Notes: generated by a model not told the origin, from the sequence alone. A stretch of DNA of 64,000 nucleotides from Lumbricus rubellus (GCA_945859605.1 OX243815.1:45890619-45954618), one strand, 5' to 3'. Shown: positions 1 to 13,040, numbered from the stretch's first letter. A program made the numbers and translations.

Positions 1-500
1 TATGCCCCGATGGACCATCATGGTAGAAATTTCCCTTAGGCTATATATAGCCAAAGAACGCATGCATGAGAGCGATTATGCCAAGGAAACAAATTTCTAT
101 CCATGCAGGGCAATAGCCTCTGTTGTCATAGGGCCTGGTCAAATCTGGATCCATCGCCTCGATGCATGCATGGAAGGCTAATTCGGAGATAGGGCGGATA
201 GATATTATTGATAGATCTATATAAGTACATTATGGACCAGTGAGGTGTACTGCAGCCAGACAACTGAGTCCATGCATCGTATACAAGTTAATTGCGAGGC
301 AGGAAACCATTTTGAAGACAACTCTTATGCAGAAGCTTGGGCATGCATATTTTGGAGTTTACGACCAACTGGCCTAAAACCCATGCATGCAGGCGGTGGT
401 CGCAGATCACGGTCACGACGCCCCATAGATATATTATGCCCGAAAGTGACCAGCAAGAACCAGCAACATTGATCAACTCCTATATACACACATATATAAT

Positions 501-533
<33 letters not shown>

Positions 534-747
534 TATATATATATGCTAAAGCTTAGCCCGCAGTTTTAACCGTTTGTGAAACACCCTCTTATAGCGATAT
601 GGCCGCGTTACATATATAATACATACAGTGACATAATAAATTCGAAACAGACTTCATGGACTTTTTGTAATTTTATTATGCCAAACGAACCGTGCACAAT
701 CAATATTACATAATAAGCTTAATAAATATAATTATGATATTAAGATG

Positions 748-1095
<348 letters not shown>

Positions 1096-1185
1096 AATTG
1101 CATATAATATTATCATAAATCGTTATAGAGCAAAAATGAAAGCGACGAGTGGTGGCAACATACAGCTGCTGTAGAATTTCAGTAG

Positions 1186-1222
<37 letters not shown>

Positions 1223-1334
1223 GGTCACGTGATGAGGGTCAAGAGGGCATACGATATTCAGCAGATTTGAAGAAATTTATTTATAAGAGAAACTTCAGAT
1301 TGTTTTTCATCGGTTTTAGCAACTCCGACACTGC

Positions 1335-1724
1335 CAGGGCCGGATTTAGGCATGTTCAACATGTTCGGCCGAACAGGGGCCCCCACACTTTCCACACTTT
1401 AGGAGGGCCCCCACAAAATGGGTAAAAAAAAATTGGGGGAGGAAATTTCGACGAAACGACTATTTTCTGCAAAATTTCGCCAGATGACTAAAAAAAGGTC
1501 ATCAACTTTTTTGGCGGATGAAATGGTATGATTTTCCTGAAATTTTTTGTCAGACGACTAAAAAAAGGTCATCAACTTTTTTGGCGAATGAAATGGTATA
1601 TGATTTTCTCGAAAAAAATTTGTCTCCGAAAAATTGAAAAAAAGAATATCCGCAAAAATTTCCCGAATAGGGCCCCCACAAAAATTTCCCGAACAGGGCC
1701 CCCACATTGCTTAATCCGGCTCTG
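1335..1724. mobile_element. hAT-type MITE with 8-bp TSD GACACTGC
   Basis: Ends CAGGGCCGGATTTA and TAATCCGGCTCTG are inverted, and an exact 8-bp duplication GACACTGC flanks them at 1327-1334 and 1725-1732. The 390-bp interior has two copies of a TGACTAAAAAAAGGTCATC motif shared with four other elements in this window. No transposase. Confidence 0.85.
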
Positions 1725-1824
1725 GACACTGCATACTCATACTCTGGCTTGTGCCAGTCGAGAACCCGGAGAAATGCGGAGGGCGACACTAATCGTCCTT
1801 GATATAATTATATTGCATGTATAT

Positions 1825-1925
1825 GAAAACCCGTTTCGGTGACCGTGCTTTCTCAGTGGCCGGCCCCAGATCCTGGAACAGTCTTCCTCACGCCCTGCGA
1901 GCGGCTGCATATAATATGCTCTTGT
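1825..1925 (+). mobile_element. LINE reverse transcriptase C-terminal fragment, other family
   Basis: Translates as TRFGDRAFSVAGPRSWNSLP and HALRA, the conserved tail of CR1/L2-group reverse transcriptases. Only about 30 codons remain. Confidence 0.75.
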
Positions 1926-2049
1926 GATGACCATGCAATTATTTTTATTGCACCGTTGTTTGCAAGTCATTTAAATGAGATAAAGCAAAAAATCTGAAAG
2001 AAAAGAGAATTATATGGACAGTGAGATGCAGACAGAAATATATGGACGT

Positions 2050-2058
<9 letters not shown>

Positions 2059-2125
<67 letters not shown>
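2059..2125. repeat. (TA)n microsatellite
   Basis: Near-pure TA run of about 33 units. Other TA runs: 497-545, 1182-1220, 4873-4900, 5581-5655, 8757-8780, 12020-12065 and 20786-20850. Confidence 0.95.
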
Positions 2126-2127
<2 letters not shown>

Positions 2128-2334
2128 GATTTACAGGTTCACACCGTCCCCTCCCCCATCTGAAATAACTGATTTCCGAAAATTTCTAACCGATTTTGTG
2201 CTTATATAAGCTTATATGTTGCGAACGCCATGCATGCATGCCATGGCAATGGAAAAACCGCCTCCCCAAAAGAAACACTCGCATTTTTCAGCTAGAAGCT
2301 TATACCTCAGGACAGCGATATATGCAGACATCGA

Positions 2335-2715
2335 AAATGAGAGAGAGACAGACAGGGAGAGACTGAGAGAGACAGAGACAGACAGAGAGAGACACAAAGA
2401 GACAGAGAGAGAGACAGAAAGAGTCAGAGAGATACAGAGGAAAAAATAGACAGACAGACAGACAGACAGACAGATAGACAGAGAGAGGCAGAAGGAGAGA
2501 CAGATTGAGACAGAGCCTAAGGGAGAGACACAGAGAGAAAGACAGAGAGAGAACCATTCAGAGACAGACAGAGACAGACAAAGACAGATAGAGACAGACA
2601 TAAAGAGTCAGAGAGAGAGATAGAGAGAAAAACACAAGGATAGAGACAGGGAACGAGATAAACAGATAATGAAGCTATGCATCGGAAAGATATATTGAAA
2701 GCCAGAAAGAGAGAC
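2335..2715. repeat. GAGACAGA-rich simple sequence
   Basis: Purine-rich GACAGAGA/GACAGACA units without a fixed long period. Confidence 0.9.
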
Positions 2716-3085
2716 ATACATGACATTCACGATACGGAGTCAACCCACACGCGCATGTACGGATCGTATACGCAAGTATTTACCTCTTTCCTCTCGGAAG
2801 TACTCTTTCCACCAGTTGCTTGATCCTCTCAGATGACCACGTGATCACACAACTACGTCTTACACACTTTCAACACCCTTCCGCAACACGTGACACCACC
2901 ACAACCATTCGCGAACAATCGCAACACACAACGTTGAACGTTTATCGTAAACCTTTCGTTTCTACAGAATTCTCTTGAAAATCAGAAACCATGCAAGCCA
3001 AACCTTCATCCTGTTCGAACCCAACAGCACACGAAATCTGCGTAAGAAATTGTAATCTAAGGAACTACAAAGGCTGCGAATCACG

Positions 3086-3285
3086 NNNNNNNNNNNNNNN
3101 NNNNNNNNNNNNNNNNNNNNNNNNNNNNNNNNNNNNNNNNNNNNNNNNNNNNNNNNNNNNNNNNNNNNNNNNNNNNNNNNNNNNNNNNNNNNNNNNNNNN
3201 NNNNNNNNNNNNNNNNNNNNNNNNNNNNNNNNNNNNNNNNNNNNNNNNNNNNNNNNNNNNNNNNNNNNNNNNNNNNNNNNNNNNN
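3086..3285. other. Assembly gap (200 N)
   Basis: Exactly 200 Ns, 54 bases before the hAT target duplication at 3340. The size is probably a default or estimate. Confidence 1.
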
Positions 3286-3347
3286 AGCAGACTCCTTGAT
3301 TCAACAGCTGCAGTGAGGTTGTCACCTGCCCACCCCTACGGCTGAAT

Positions 3348-4292
3348 CATAGGGAGGCCGAAGGAAAGTCGCGAGATTTTCTGACGGACGAAAATTTTCC
3401 GCTATACCTTTTTTCTCAAGAAAATATTCTACTTCCGTCGCCAAAAAAGTTGATGACCTTTTTTTAGTCATTTGGCCTAAAAAGTCCAAAAGTCAAGAAA
3501 AAATCTCTACTTTCGCCGCCAAAAAAGTTGATGACCTTTTTTTAGTCATTTGGCCCAAAAAGTCCAAAAATCAAGAAAAAAAACTATTTTCGCCGCCAAA
3601 AAAGGTGATGACCTTTTTTTTAGTCATTTGGCCTAAAAAGTCCAAAAATCAAGAGAAAAACTATTTTCGCCGCCAAAAAGTTTATGACCTTTTTTTAGTC
3701 ATTTGGCCTAAAAAGTCCAAAAGTCAAGAAAAAAATCTCTATTTTCGCCGCCAAAAAAGTTGATGACCTTTTTTTTAGTCATTTGGCCCAAAAAGTTCAA
3801 AAATCAAGAAAAAAAACTATTTTCGCCGCCAAAAAAGGTGATGACCTTTTTTTTAGTCATTTGGCCTAAAAAGTCCAAAAATCAAGAGAAAAACTATTTT
3901 CGCCGCCAAAAAGTTTATGACCTTTTTTTAGTCATTTGGCCTAAAAAGTCCAAAAATCAAGATAAAAACTATTTTCGCCCCCAAAAAAGTTGATGACCTT
4001 TTTTTTTAGTCATTTGGCTTAAAAAGTCCAAAAGTCAAGAAAAAAATCTATTTTCGCCGCCAAAAAAGTTGATGACCTTTTTTTTAGTCATTTGGCCCAA
4101 AAAGTCCAAAATTCAAAAAACACTATTTTCGCCGCCAAAAAAGTTGATGACCTTTTTTCCCTTACAAATTTTTTGTCACACCCGCCGTGATGGTCTTGGC
4201 GCTCAACTTTGGGGTGGGGGGACCAATACATGGGCCGTCCCCCCAACACCTTTTTGAGGGGACCGTCCCCTCTGTCTAGGTCTCCGCCCATG
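3348..4292. mobile_element. hAT-type non-autonomous element with amplified internal array, TSD GGCTGAAT
   Basis: An exact 8-bp duplication GGCTGAAT lies at 3340-3347 and 4293-4300. The right end GGTCTCCGCCCATG is the inverse of the left-end type seen in the copy at 36228. About ten units of 75-80 bp (TTTTCGCCGCCAAAAAAGTT + GATGACC(T)n AGTCATTTGGCC...) fill 3405-4165. The 3' part (ATGGGCCGTCCCC...) is shared with 36228-36651. Confidence 0.85.
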
Positions 4293-4499
4293 GGCTGAAT
4301 AGTCCCGAGGTGGGGCACTATATAGTATATACTGTACAGTATATAGAAATTTTTTTTGCAATCAACGGAAATTAGAGATGCATCATGGTTGGACGTAGCC
4401 TATAATATAGTCGTATACGCAGTGTATACTTAATTGCATGTATAGCAACGCGACATTAACCATGCATGGCTATGTGCATTTTGAAAGTTAATAGTCACA

Positions 4500-4571
4500 T
4501 GTGCACGTGTGCGTGTGTGTGCGCGCGCGTGTGTGTGTGTGTGCGTGAGAGCGTGTGTACGACTGTACGTC

Positions 4572-4647
<76 letters not shown>

Positions 4648-4660
4648 TTCGTGTGTGTCA
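4500..4660. repeat. (GT)n microsatellite
   Basis: GT-rich run with GC and GTTT interruptions, immediately before a SINE fragment. Confidence 0.95.
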
Positions 4661-4689
4661 CATGCAGTTTGGCCCGTCTATACATGCAT

Positions 4690-4840
4690 GGACCTTGAGC
4701 AAGTCCTTAATTCACTCGCATTGTAATTGCTCGTGAAACTCCGATGCAGCTATTGTCCGCACTGCTGTCGGGAGCGCCTCTGAGTAGTGAGCCTGAAGGG
4801 GCGCTATAGAAAATGGATAAACCAATAAATAATTTATAAG
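4690..4840 (+). mobile_element. 5'-truncated SINE
   Basis: GACCTTGAGCAAGTCCTTAA, GGAGCGCCTCTGAGTAG and GGGGCGCTATAGAAAATGGA are present; the head is missing. Confidence 0.8.
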
Positions 4841-4872
4841 ACGATGTATTATAGGGCTATGTAAAATCCCTG

Positions 4873-4904
<32 letters not shown>

Positions 4905-5578
4905 GGAAATGATTGCACATATAAGGACAAATGTATTTCTAACCATATATATAATTACGCTATTATATATATATAATATATATATACACATACATACACA
5001 CTGCATGCGCATGCAATCGAGGATGTCTAATGCGGAAACTGATCGGTTGTTCGTGTTAAACACTAAAAATTACAGCGATATATCTTTGCATATTAAGTTA
5101 ATATATATTGAAGACAAACGGTGCGGTGCGTCATGATATACATACATATATATATATAAAATATATCGAAGTAATTATTATAATTGTATACATAATTGTA
5201 TACATATAATTGTATACATAATTGTATACATATATAATTGTATACATAATACATGTATACATCTGAAGATTTTTGCCCTTCACTCCCTCGTCTTTAAAAA
5301 TCGCCGAGAAACTTAATTACACCCATCTGATTAATAGCCATGTATAATTGCTTTCTCAATCTGTACCCGTCTTTTTATGTAAATATTATAATAAATGATA
5401 GTCGCACGTAGGCCTATACAATTATACATTAATGCCCCATTGTAATATGAACAATTTGTTCAATGCAATTGCATATATAGGCCCCTATAATATTATGACT
5501 GAGGACGATGTGTATACATATACTATTGTCCTCCTTCCAAATTCAGAAGTGCGTGTATTCATGTAATTCATGTAATTC

Positions 5579-5654
<76 letters not shown>

Positions 5655-5850
5655 ATTCTTTAAAAGCAACAGGACATAGGCCTAGATGGATCATGGCTTT
5701 GAGATAGTGAAGGACTTCAGTTGTAATCTATTTAAGCATACGTATTACATTATATCTATATAGGAGAGGGCTTGTCATGATGGTCGCTATAGAAGGTTTC
5801 ACGAACCGACAGCACAAGGTGACAAGGTGTTAGCATATAGGGCGTATATA
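4841..5850. other. AT-rich intergenic, no gene seen
   Basis: TA microsatellites plus a short AATTGTATACAT tandem at 5177-5250. A LINE 3' remnant (ACGAACCGACAGCACAAGGT) lies at 5800-5830. Confidence 0.6.
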
Positions 5851-6029
5851 CTAGGGTGACCATACGTCCCGGTTTTCCGGGACATGTCCCGGTTTTTTGT
5901 GGTGCGTCCCGGTGTCCCGACGACTTAGTCAAAAATTCTCAATTGTCCCGGTTTTTGACAAGTAGGAAACTTGGATCTTGAAAACGTATTTTTATGTAGC
6001 CTACATCACAGAACAAAGTGTAGTTTATT

Positions 6030-6841
6030 GGTTGTAGGACAAAACCCCCCTGGACAAAAAACCCCCCGGACAAAAACCCCCTCGGACAAAACCCCCCCGG
6101 ACAGAAACCCCCCAGGGTAGGACATAACCCCCCCCCTTGTAGAATATATTGCGCATAAGTTGTCGTACTATAAAACGGTGGTCCTAAGTACACAAGTTGG
6201 ATTGATGAAAAGAATTCTCCCTAAATAGAAGCCGGATTGATACAAATAAATTTTACTTAAATGGAAGCTGGATTGATTAAAATGTTCTTGCTTAAATAGA
6301 AGCTGGATTGATGAAAATGTTCTTGCTTAAATAGAAGCTGGATTGATGAAAATGTTCTTGCTTAAATGGAAGCTGGATTGATGAAATTGTTCTTGCTTAA
6401 ATGGAAGCTGGATTGATGAAAATACTCTTTTTAAATTGGAGCTGGATGGACAAATATAATTGTCATTTAAATAGAAGTTCGATGAAACGAATATTTGCCT
6501 CATTGGAAGCTGGATTGCTGACGATTCATGATGTCCTAGATTACACCAACAGATAATAGCTTCATATGGGAGTGACTGAATGACACTAACAAGTTATAAG
6601 TTCACGCCTGGATGACAGCGACAGGTGCGTACCGGTATGACACAAATTAGTTGACACAGAACGGGGAACTGGATAATTAGTCTAAGTTTAAGCAAATTAT
6701 ACTTTGTGCAGCAAGGGGGGATTGTCCGGGGGGTTAATGTCCTAGGCTAAATCAGGGAGGGAAGTGTCCGGGGGGGTTTTTGTCCGGGGGGTTTTTGTCC
6801 GGGGGGGGGTTTTTGTCCAGGGGGGGTTTTGTCCGGTCACC
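6030..6841. mobile_element. Nested TIR element with 10-bp TSD GTAGTTTATT, possibly Mutator-like
   Basis: An exact 10-bp duplication GTAGTTTATT lies at 6020-6029 and 6842-6851. Both ends are arrays of GGACAAAAACCCCCC (left) and its complement (right), four to five units each. The centre is a tandem array of about 37 bp (6195-6515). A TSD of 9-10 bp is typical of Mutator-like elements; the assignment is inference. Confidence 0.7.
6195..6515. repeat. About 37-bp tandem array, eight to nine units
   Basis: Units GAAGCTGGATTGATGAAAAT + GTTCTTGCTTAAATA, with central copies nearly identical. Diverged units in the opposite orientation lie at 21450-21715. Confidence 0.85.
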
Positions 6842-7544
6842 GTAGTTTATTAGCCTACACAAAAAAGTCGTGACGAGAGAGAAGCTGTCAATTTATATGG
6901 AATATTAAATTACATCTTTAGCAGTCTAGTGTGTTTAGTTTATAGATTTAAAGGATCATCAATGTGTAACGATAAGTTTTCGTAATAAGGGTGCCTACAA
7001 AATGGCGATGCCAGATCAATACCGATTTCGGCAGGTCGCGTCAGTGTCGTAATGGGAGTTCGACCGCTCATGACAGCACTGAAGCTATGGCTATAACACT
7101 GTAACAGTACTGGACCACAGTAAAAAAAATTCGACAGCTTAAAGTGCTGTCATTGTATTGTGGAAACTTTGAAAAAATCTTATTTTGGAGACATATTCTC
7201 TTTCCAAGCCCCTTTCCCTGCTCGGTGCTGAACGCCTCGGCGGTCGACCGCTCCTGTGCGCCCCAGAAACATAAAATATTCCTTTGGACTACCCCACTGG
7301 ATTATCCACTGTGCACCGATTGAGAGAGTGTTCAGTTATAAAAGAGTAGGCCTACTGCACTGCACTGACGACTACAGCAGGTTGTAAATTTCTACACTGA
7401 AGTCTAAAATTAACTGAGCCTATAGGTTATAGGCCTTGGATCGCATAGCCCTAGCTGTATATATAGTTAAGGCACACAAATGACACAATTGATATTTTTC
7501 AAAAAGTGTCCCGGTTTTTGGTGACCAGAAAATGGTCACCATAG

Positions 7545-8160
7545 TATATACCTGTATTTTATATGAATGATTTTTTACCAATTTTGCCTTTTAGGCTATA
7601 TTATTGCTTCAACTCGCAATGTTAATCTATGTATATCGACATAAGTTACATAACTGCAGACTGTATACAATGTCATGCAGTGTTGTATATGCATGGACAC
7701 CCTCGAAAAAGAATATTATTTTCTATAATTAAAACCTAATTTATAGGTGATAGCATGCTTATAACTTACTATAGTATACAAACTCTGTTAACATGTAGAC
7801 AATTAATATTTTTGACCCCACTTTGTTGCGTGTATAAAATAATTATAATATTATTTACATGTACGTAACTGCATGGTTATAGATTGATCGAGTATATTAT
7901 ACAATAAGCTCAACGTAAACATAAGCTGAACTTATCCATAATATATCATGCGTTCTACATTACACATGCTTACATATCTATGTACAAATTGTCCCTTCAA
8001 GGGCCTTCATACTAGTACATAATTATTGACTATATCGTGTATCTGAATACTGTATAATATATACATATATAATGTATAATTATATATATCCATGTATTCA
8101 GGCTATATATACAACAAATTATATATCCAAAAGAATAAAAGTTGTTTCTTGTAGCATGAA
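7545..8160. other. AT-rich intergenic, nothing recognised
   Basis: No coding signal, RNA gene or clear repeat was seen in this segment. Confidence 0.5.
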
Positions 8161-8605
8161 TTGAGACTCTTGAGGCATTTGTGTCGGCATCTATACACGC
8201 CCTCCCTTTTGTGGGTCGAGTCCCATCGTCTGTCCTATACAGACGATCATAATATCGTTTGTCGTCGAAATTAGCGAACCCCCGTCCTCTCTTTAGATAC
8301 CCTCCCTCCCCACTCCCCCCCCCACCCCAATCGACCGTCTTTTTGCCGGTCGCTCGCAGCGGGCAGCAGCCCCGGCGTAAATTTGCAAACAATCTGCTGC
8401 TGTCGCCCCGTGCACCCCAGGGGCATTGTCATGGACATGGACCCGACGACGGGCGGCGTTCGGCGGACCCCCGCTGGGGAGTGACACCGTCGACGTGGGG
8501 TGCAGGGCCTGCAGGTGCGCCGAGGCGGAGGCTGCCGACGAGGAGAGGAGACTCGCCGCCGGTCAATGCATGAACGGCCGACGGAGACGGAGGGAAGGAA
8601 GGCGG
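8160..8605. other. Isolated GC-rich island, function unknown
   Basis: A sharp GC-rich block within AT-rich DNA, especially 8330-8600, with many CpG. Open frames exist on both strands but none has a recognisable domain or convincing splice pattern. It could be an exon or CpG island of a gene lost or lying outside, or transferred repeat DNA. Confidence 0.4.
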
Positions 8606-9489
8606 CTGTGTGTATATATATATATAATTTATATATATATGTATATATATATATAACTGTATATAGGGAGAAGAAGAAGTAATCGGTGACACGCTGGGTC
8701 GTCATTCAGCCGCTTTCTTCTTCAGGGTTTGTATTATGCATATGTGTGGATGTATGTATATATATATATATATATATATGCATGTATGTTATATATACAT
8801 ATATATAATCGTCATATATACATATAGCCGCATTCAACATCAGTCTTATATAGAAAATAAGAAATTGATGTTTAAGTATAGGGTGTCTCGATAGGTCGTG
8901 AACGATTTTGAATGCAGACAAATATATGTTATACACAATATAATGTGGAAAGTTTTATACTGGCGGATAGGTTATTCAAATGAAAACGTAAATATAAAAA
9001 AATTAGATCACTAGCTCACTTAATAAAAATGTAGCGCCAATATCCGTGACGTCATCAAATTCGTGCCAAAAAACGTCAAGTTAAGCCGCAAACAATATTG
9101 TACGACCATCATTGTTAATCCACACATAATTAATTAATAAAAATTTTCATTTAGTATTTAATAATGTTTCCTTTACTCTTCATTACAGCCTCAAGTCGAT
9201 TAGTCCTCGAGAAATAGATTTTTCAGAGTTGTCAGAGGTAGGCTAGGCCTATTGATGTCCATGCCTTACGAAGCCGACGTTTTAAGGTGTTCACTGTCTG
9301 GGGTTCGGGTTTGGCATAAACAGTTGGATTAACAAAACCTCATATAATTCCAAATAAAACTTCAGTCACTTCGACTTATTAGGCTACATCAATGAGATAC
9401 AGGAGAAAGAGGTCAAGCCCGCATAGGTTTAGTTCCAGCGAAGTGTAGTCTGCGCCAAGTTAACAGCCACATAAATGTTTCGTAATAAC

Positions 9490-9720
9490 GGCGAAGGATT
9501 ATTTCAACAAGACGGTGCACGTGCACACACATCAAAGGCCTCAGTCGAATGATTGAACAGAAATATCAATGGATAGCCTACATCTCACCGGGGGACTGGC
9601 CGCCTAATTCGCCGGATTTGTCACCAATGGAAAATGTTTGGAGTATTATGGCGGGCAACTGTTTATGCCGATACCGAACCCCAAACGACCTTAAAACGTC
9701 GGCTTTGTAAGGCATGGACA
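9490..9720 (+). pseudogene. Tc1/mariner transposase C-terminal fragment
   Basis: Conceptual translation shows LFQQDGARAHTSKA, then WPPNSPDLSPMENVWSIM, the second- and third-catalytic-acid regions of the DDE transposase family (QQDxAxxHT and WPxxSPDLxPxENVW). Frameshifts and no start mark it as dead. The extreme 3' part is repeated in inverted orientation in the left arm. Confidence 0.8.
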
Positions 9721-9736
9721 TCAATAGGCCTACCAC

Positions 9737-11095
9737 CAGTGATATTTCAGTTCTTAGATCAATTTTACTTCTAATTCTTATTCACTTCTGTTGACGTTAT
9801 TTTACTTCCACTTCTACTTCTAGTTCTCAAATAATTTTATTTCTAGTTCTTATTCACTTCTGTTGACGTAATTTTACTTCCACTTCTACTTCTAGTTCTC
9901 AAATAATTTTACTTCTAGTTCTTATTCACTTCTACTAGAGCAATTTTACTTCTACTTCTACTTCCAGTTCTCAGATAATTTCACTTATTCTTCAGTTAGA
10001 GTTTAGACATAATTTTACTTATCCGTGCACTTGTCAGTTTTTATCGCTCCTGCAATTTGCCAATTTAACTTATTTATATTCACGATAATAGACCTAATGC
10101 TTTCTCCGTGATAACACTTTCGGGTGGTGCTTTATTAGAAGCTTGGAATTTAAGACTATGATATAATTTATAAAGCTTCAAGTTTGTGTGTGGTTTTCTG
10201 GGGACTAAACTCCATGCTTGGGACCAATTTTGTCAAATACATGGTTTCATTGCCAGAAGGCCGATGGCATCCATGTCTCATGATAAAGAAGGGACTTATG
10301 GCCTATGGGCCGAGGGAATAAATTATATGCATGTGGGGATACATAAAATAATGATAACATAACTGGCGTGAAGAGCAGCACATCAGGTAGGATGCGGGAT
10401 AGATTCCTGCTATAGCATACCAAAGGTCCACTCAGTCCATCATTTGCTAGAGCGTTTGATAACACTAGTCTGGCTATGAATACAAAGAACTAAACACCCC
10501 AAAGTGCGATATTGTAATGTGATGTGAATGAATCAGAATAAGAAGTTGGACGACTATTCACGTAGTTCTAACAGGATTTTACAGAACTATATAAAGGTGA
10601 CAGACAAAGCATATTATCAACGAGAATATTTTGTAACTGTAAACTCTAAGACTTTTTTTTACCTCAGAATAAACAAAGTGGTCCGTTTCCTTCTTTGCCC
10701 TCAAAATATGTTGCGACAGATATTGTTCAAGCCCGATATATTTCACCTTAGATATTAAATCAGGTCCTGGTCAGGGAATTCTGTTGGTTTCTCTCTCCAA
10801 GGGCAATCCTACGCTCTTCTCTACACCATAAACCATAAGTCTCTTCATTTTCGTTCTCAAAATATTTATACTTCTTATTCTTATTCACTTCTGAAGGTCT
10901 TAATTCCACTTCTTATTCTATTCTCGTTCTCAAAATATTTATACTTCTTATTCTTATTCACTTCTGAAGGTCTTAATTTCACTTCTTATTCTATTCTCGT
11001 TCTGAAAATAATTTTTATTCTACTTCTACTTCTGCTGAACGAAAATACAATAATTATTATTCTTATTCTACTTCTTATTCACGAAAATATCACTG
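9737..11095. mobile_element. Non-autonomous hAT element nested in the mariner relic, TSD CCTACCAC
   Basis: Ends CAGTGATATTT and AAATATCACTG are perfect 11-bp inverted repeats. An exact 8-bp duplication CCTACCAC lies at 9729-9736 and 11096-11103. The subterminal regions are arrays of ACTTCTAGTTCTTATTCACT-like units on both sides. The interior has small open frames only, none like a transposase. Confidence 0.9.
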
Positions 11096-11459
11096 CCTAC
11101 CACTGACAACTCTGAAAAATCTATTTGCTCGATGACTAATCGACTTGAGGCTGTAATAAAGAGTAAAGGAAATATTATTAAATACTAAATGTTAATTTGT
11201 ATTAATTAATTATGTGTGGATTAACAATGATGGTCGTACAATATTGTTTGCGGCTTAACTTGACGTCTATTTGGCCCGAATTTGATGACGTCACGGATAT
11301 TGGCGCTACAATTTTATTAAGTGAGCTAGTGATCTAATTTTTTTATATTAACATTTTCATTTGAATAACCTATCCGCCAGTATAAAACTTTCCACATTAT
11401 ATTGTGTATAACATATATTTGTCTGCATTCAAAATCGTTCACGACCTATCGAGACACCC

Positions 11460-12029
11460 TATATATACACCGTATGCGCATAACTTGTTAAGGAATAATT
11501 AATTAAACGTAAATGCGTAAATAATTAACTGGCTGTTAACAAAATTAATCGTTAAATTTCTATATTTGATATATTCTTGTGTATGTGTATATATATATAA
11601 ATATATATATAAATAGCATACTTATAAAGGCCTATAATTATTATTTAACGTGAATTCCAGTGTAATTTTTTTATCAGGTATATATACATATAGATCTATG
11701 CATATATATATATAATGTATGTCCACTCACATTATATATAAAATATACTGTATATATTAAAAGAAGTTATATGGATACGATACAGATCTGTTCGACATGA
11801 AAGCCCCATTCATACAAACGTATACATGCAACATACACGAATGCATATAATTTCGGGGTTTCTGACGGCCCCCCGTTGCGTTGCTTTCTCGTGGGTCGAC
11901 AGCCATCGGACCCGTCGGCCATTGTTGCACGAGTGCGAATCTACATCGCAACCAGCAGTTGTCTCTGTTGTTCGTCGGTTGTCGTTGTTGTACGTGTTGC
12001 ATTTGACAGATGATTTGCACGTGTGCTGC

Positions 12030-12068
<39 letters not shown>

Positions 12069-12117
12069 CTGCAGGGATCATGAAGAACACGAACCAAGAT
12101 CCCCATTGAAATCAATA
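11460..12117. other. Intergenic, nothing recognised
   Basis: AT-rich with a GC-richer patch at 11855-12010; no supported gene. Confidence 0.5.
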
Positions 12118-12188
12118 CACATGCACGCACACATACACAAACACCCAGGTGCGCATATATATGCACATGTATACACTATACACAAAGG

Positions 12189-12245
<57 letters not shown>

Positions 12246-12475
12246 ACACACAAACAAACACACACACACACGAGCACACATACACAGGCACACAAACAAA
12301 CACACAGGTACACATACATACAAATATACACACAGGCACATACACACACAAACGCACACACAAGCACACATACACAGGCACACAAACAAACACACAGGTA
12401 CACATATATATACAAATATACACACAGGCACATACACACACAAACACACAGACACACACATGTAAGCACACATGC
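12118..12475. repeat. (CA)n compound microsatellite
   Basis: A pure CA run at 12191-12240, then a minisatellite-like pattern ACACAGGTACACATACATAC / AAACAAACACACAGG repeated about 2-3 times. Confidence 0.95.
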
Positions 12476-12506
12476 ATGCATGCGTGCATGTTTTATTTCA
12501 TCATTT

Positions 12507-12560
12507 CAATTATAGTTCATAATATATATATATATATATATATTATGAACTATAATTTTA
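12507..12560. repeat. Hairpin with TA core
   Basis: AATTATAGTTCATAATA and TATTATGAACTATAATT are perfect inverted arms around (TA)n. Confidence 0.85.
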
Positions 12561-12894
12561 TGTGATGTAATATTCTTGAACATAAAGCTGCCATGCTATG
12601 TATACATGCAAAAAGCAGCATAATTATCTATGCCTATATAGATCTTATCAGAAACTCCTCTCTGCATGTGTAAATTATATGTTGTAAACACGTGTATATC
12701 TTTTATCGTCTCATTTCTATACAGCTGCCACGCATCACTGTCGCATATAATTTGTATAACTATAGCCGCATTTCAAAGAGGGCGACAATTTCTTTCTATT
12801 GTGACCTTGTGCTTTTCATCTATCGATGGACACCTTTTTTAGTATAGCACGACCTTCTTAACTTGCATCCAGGGGTAAATATTTTTGTTGATTT

Positions 12895-13040
12895 GTGTGT
12901 ATGTAACAAATGAATTGAATGTAACTGCTTGGCAGTCATGCAGGGCTCTCGTCACATCATGCTCCTCATTTTATCAACGCCATCTGGCGAATGAAATACT
13001 GAGTCGATTTCTTGGGAGAGAGCGAGAAGTGACCCTGTAT
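12895..13040 (+). repeat. Interspersed repeat shared with 27455-27600
   Basis: GGCAGTCATGCAGGGCTCTC followed by GCCATCTGGCGAATG matches GGCAGCTATGCAAGGCGTCG ... GCCATCTGCAGAATGG in order. Family unknown. Confidence 0.5.

Larger units (their letters stand above)
5852..7544. mobile_element. TIR element with GGTGACCA ends and CCCGGTTTT subterminal repeats
   Basis: Left TAGGGTGACCATACGTCCCG and right GGTCACCATAG are inverted, flanked by TATATAC at 5845-5851 and 7545-7551. Left and right subtermini both carry GTCCCGGTTTT. A second element is nested at 6030-6841. A hAT-like origin is likely but not proved. Confidence 0.65.
8881..11459. mobile_element. Tc1/mariner relic with very long inverted arms, interrupted by a hAT element
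   Basis: Ends GGGTGTCTCGATAGGTCGTG and its complement lie beside TA (TATA) flanks. The inverted arms run about 450 bp: 8881-9330 against 11459-11104 plus 9728-9660. Without the inner insertion the element is about 1.2 kb, normal for Tc1/mariner. The unique centre holds a transposase remnant. Confidence 0.85.
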
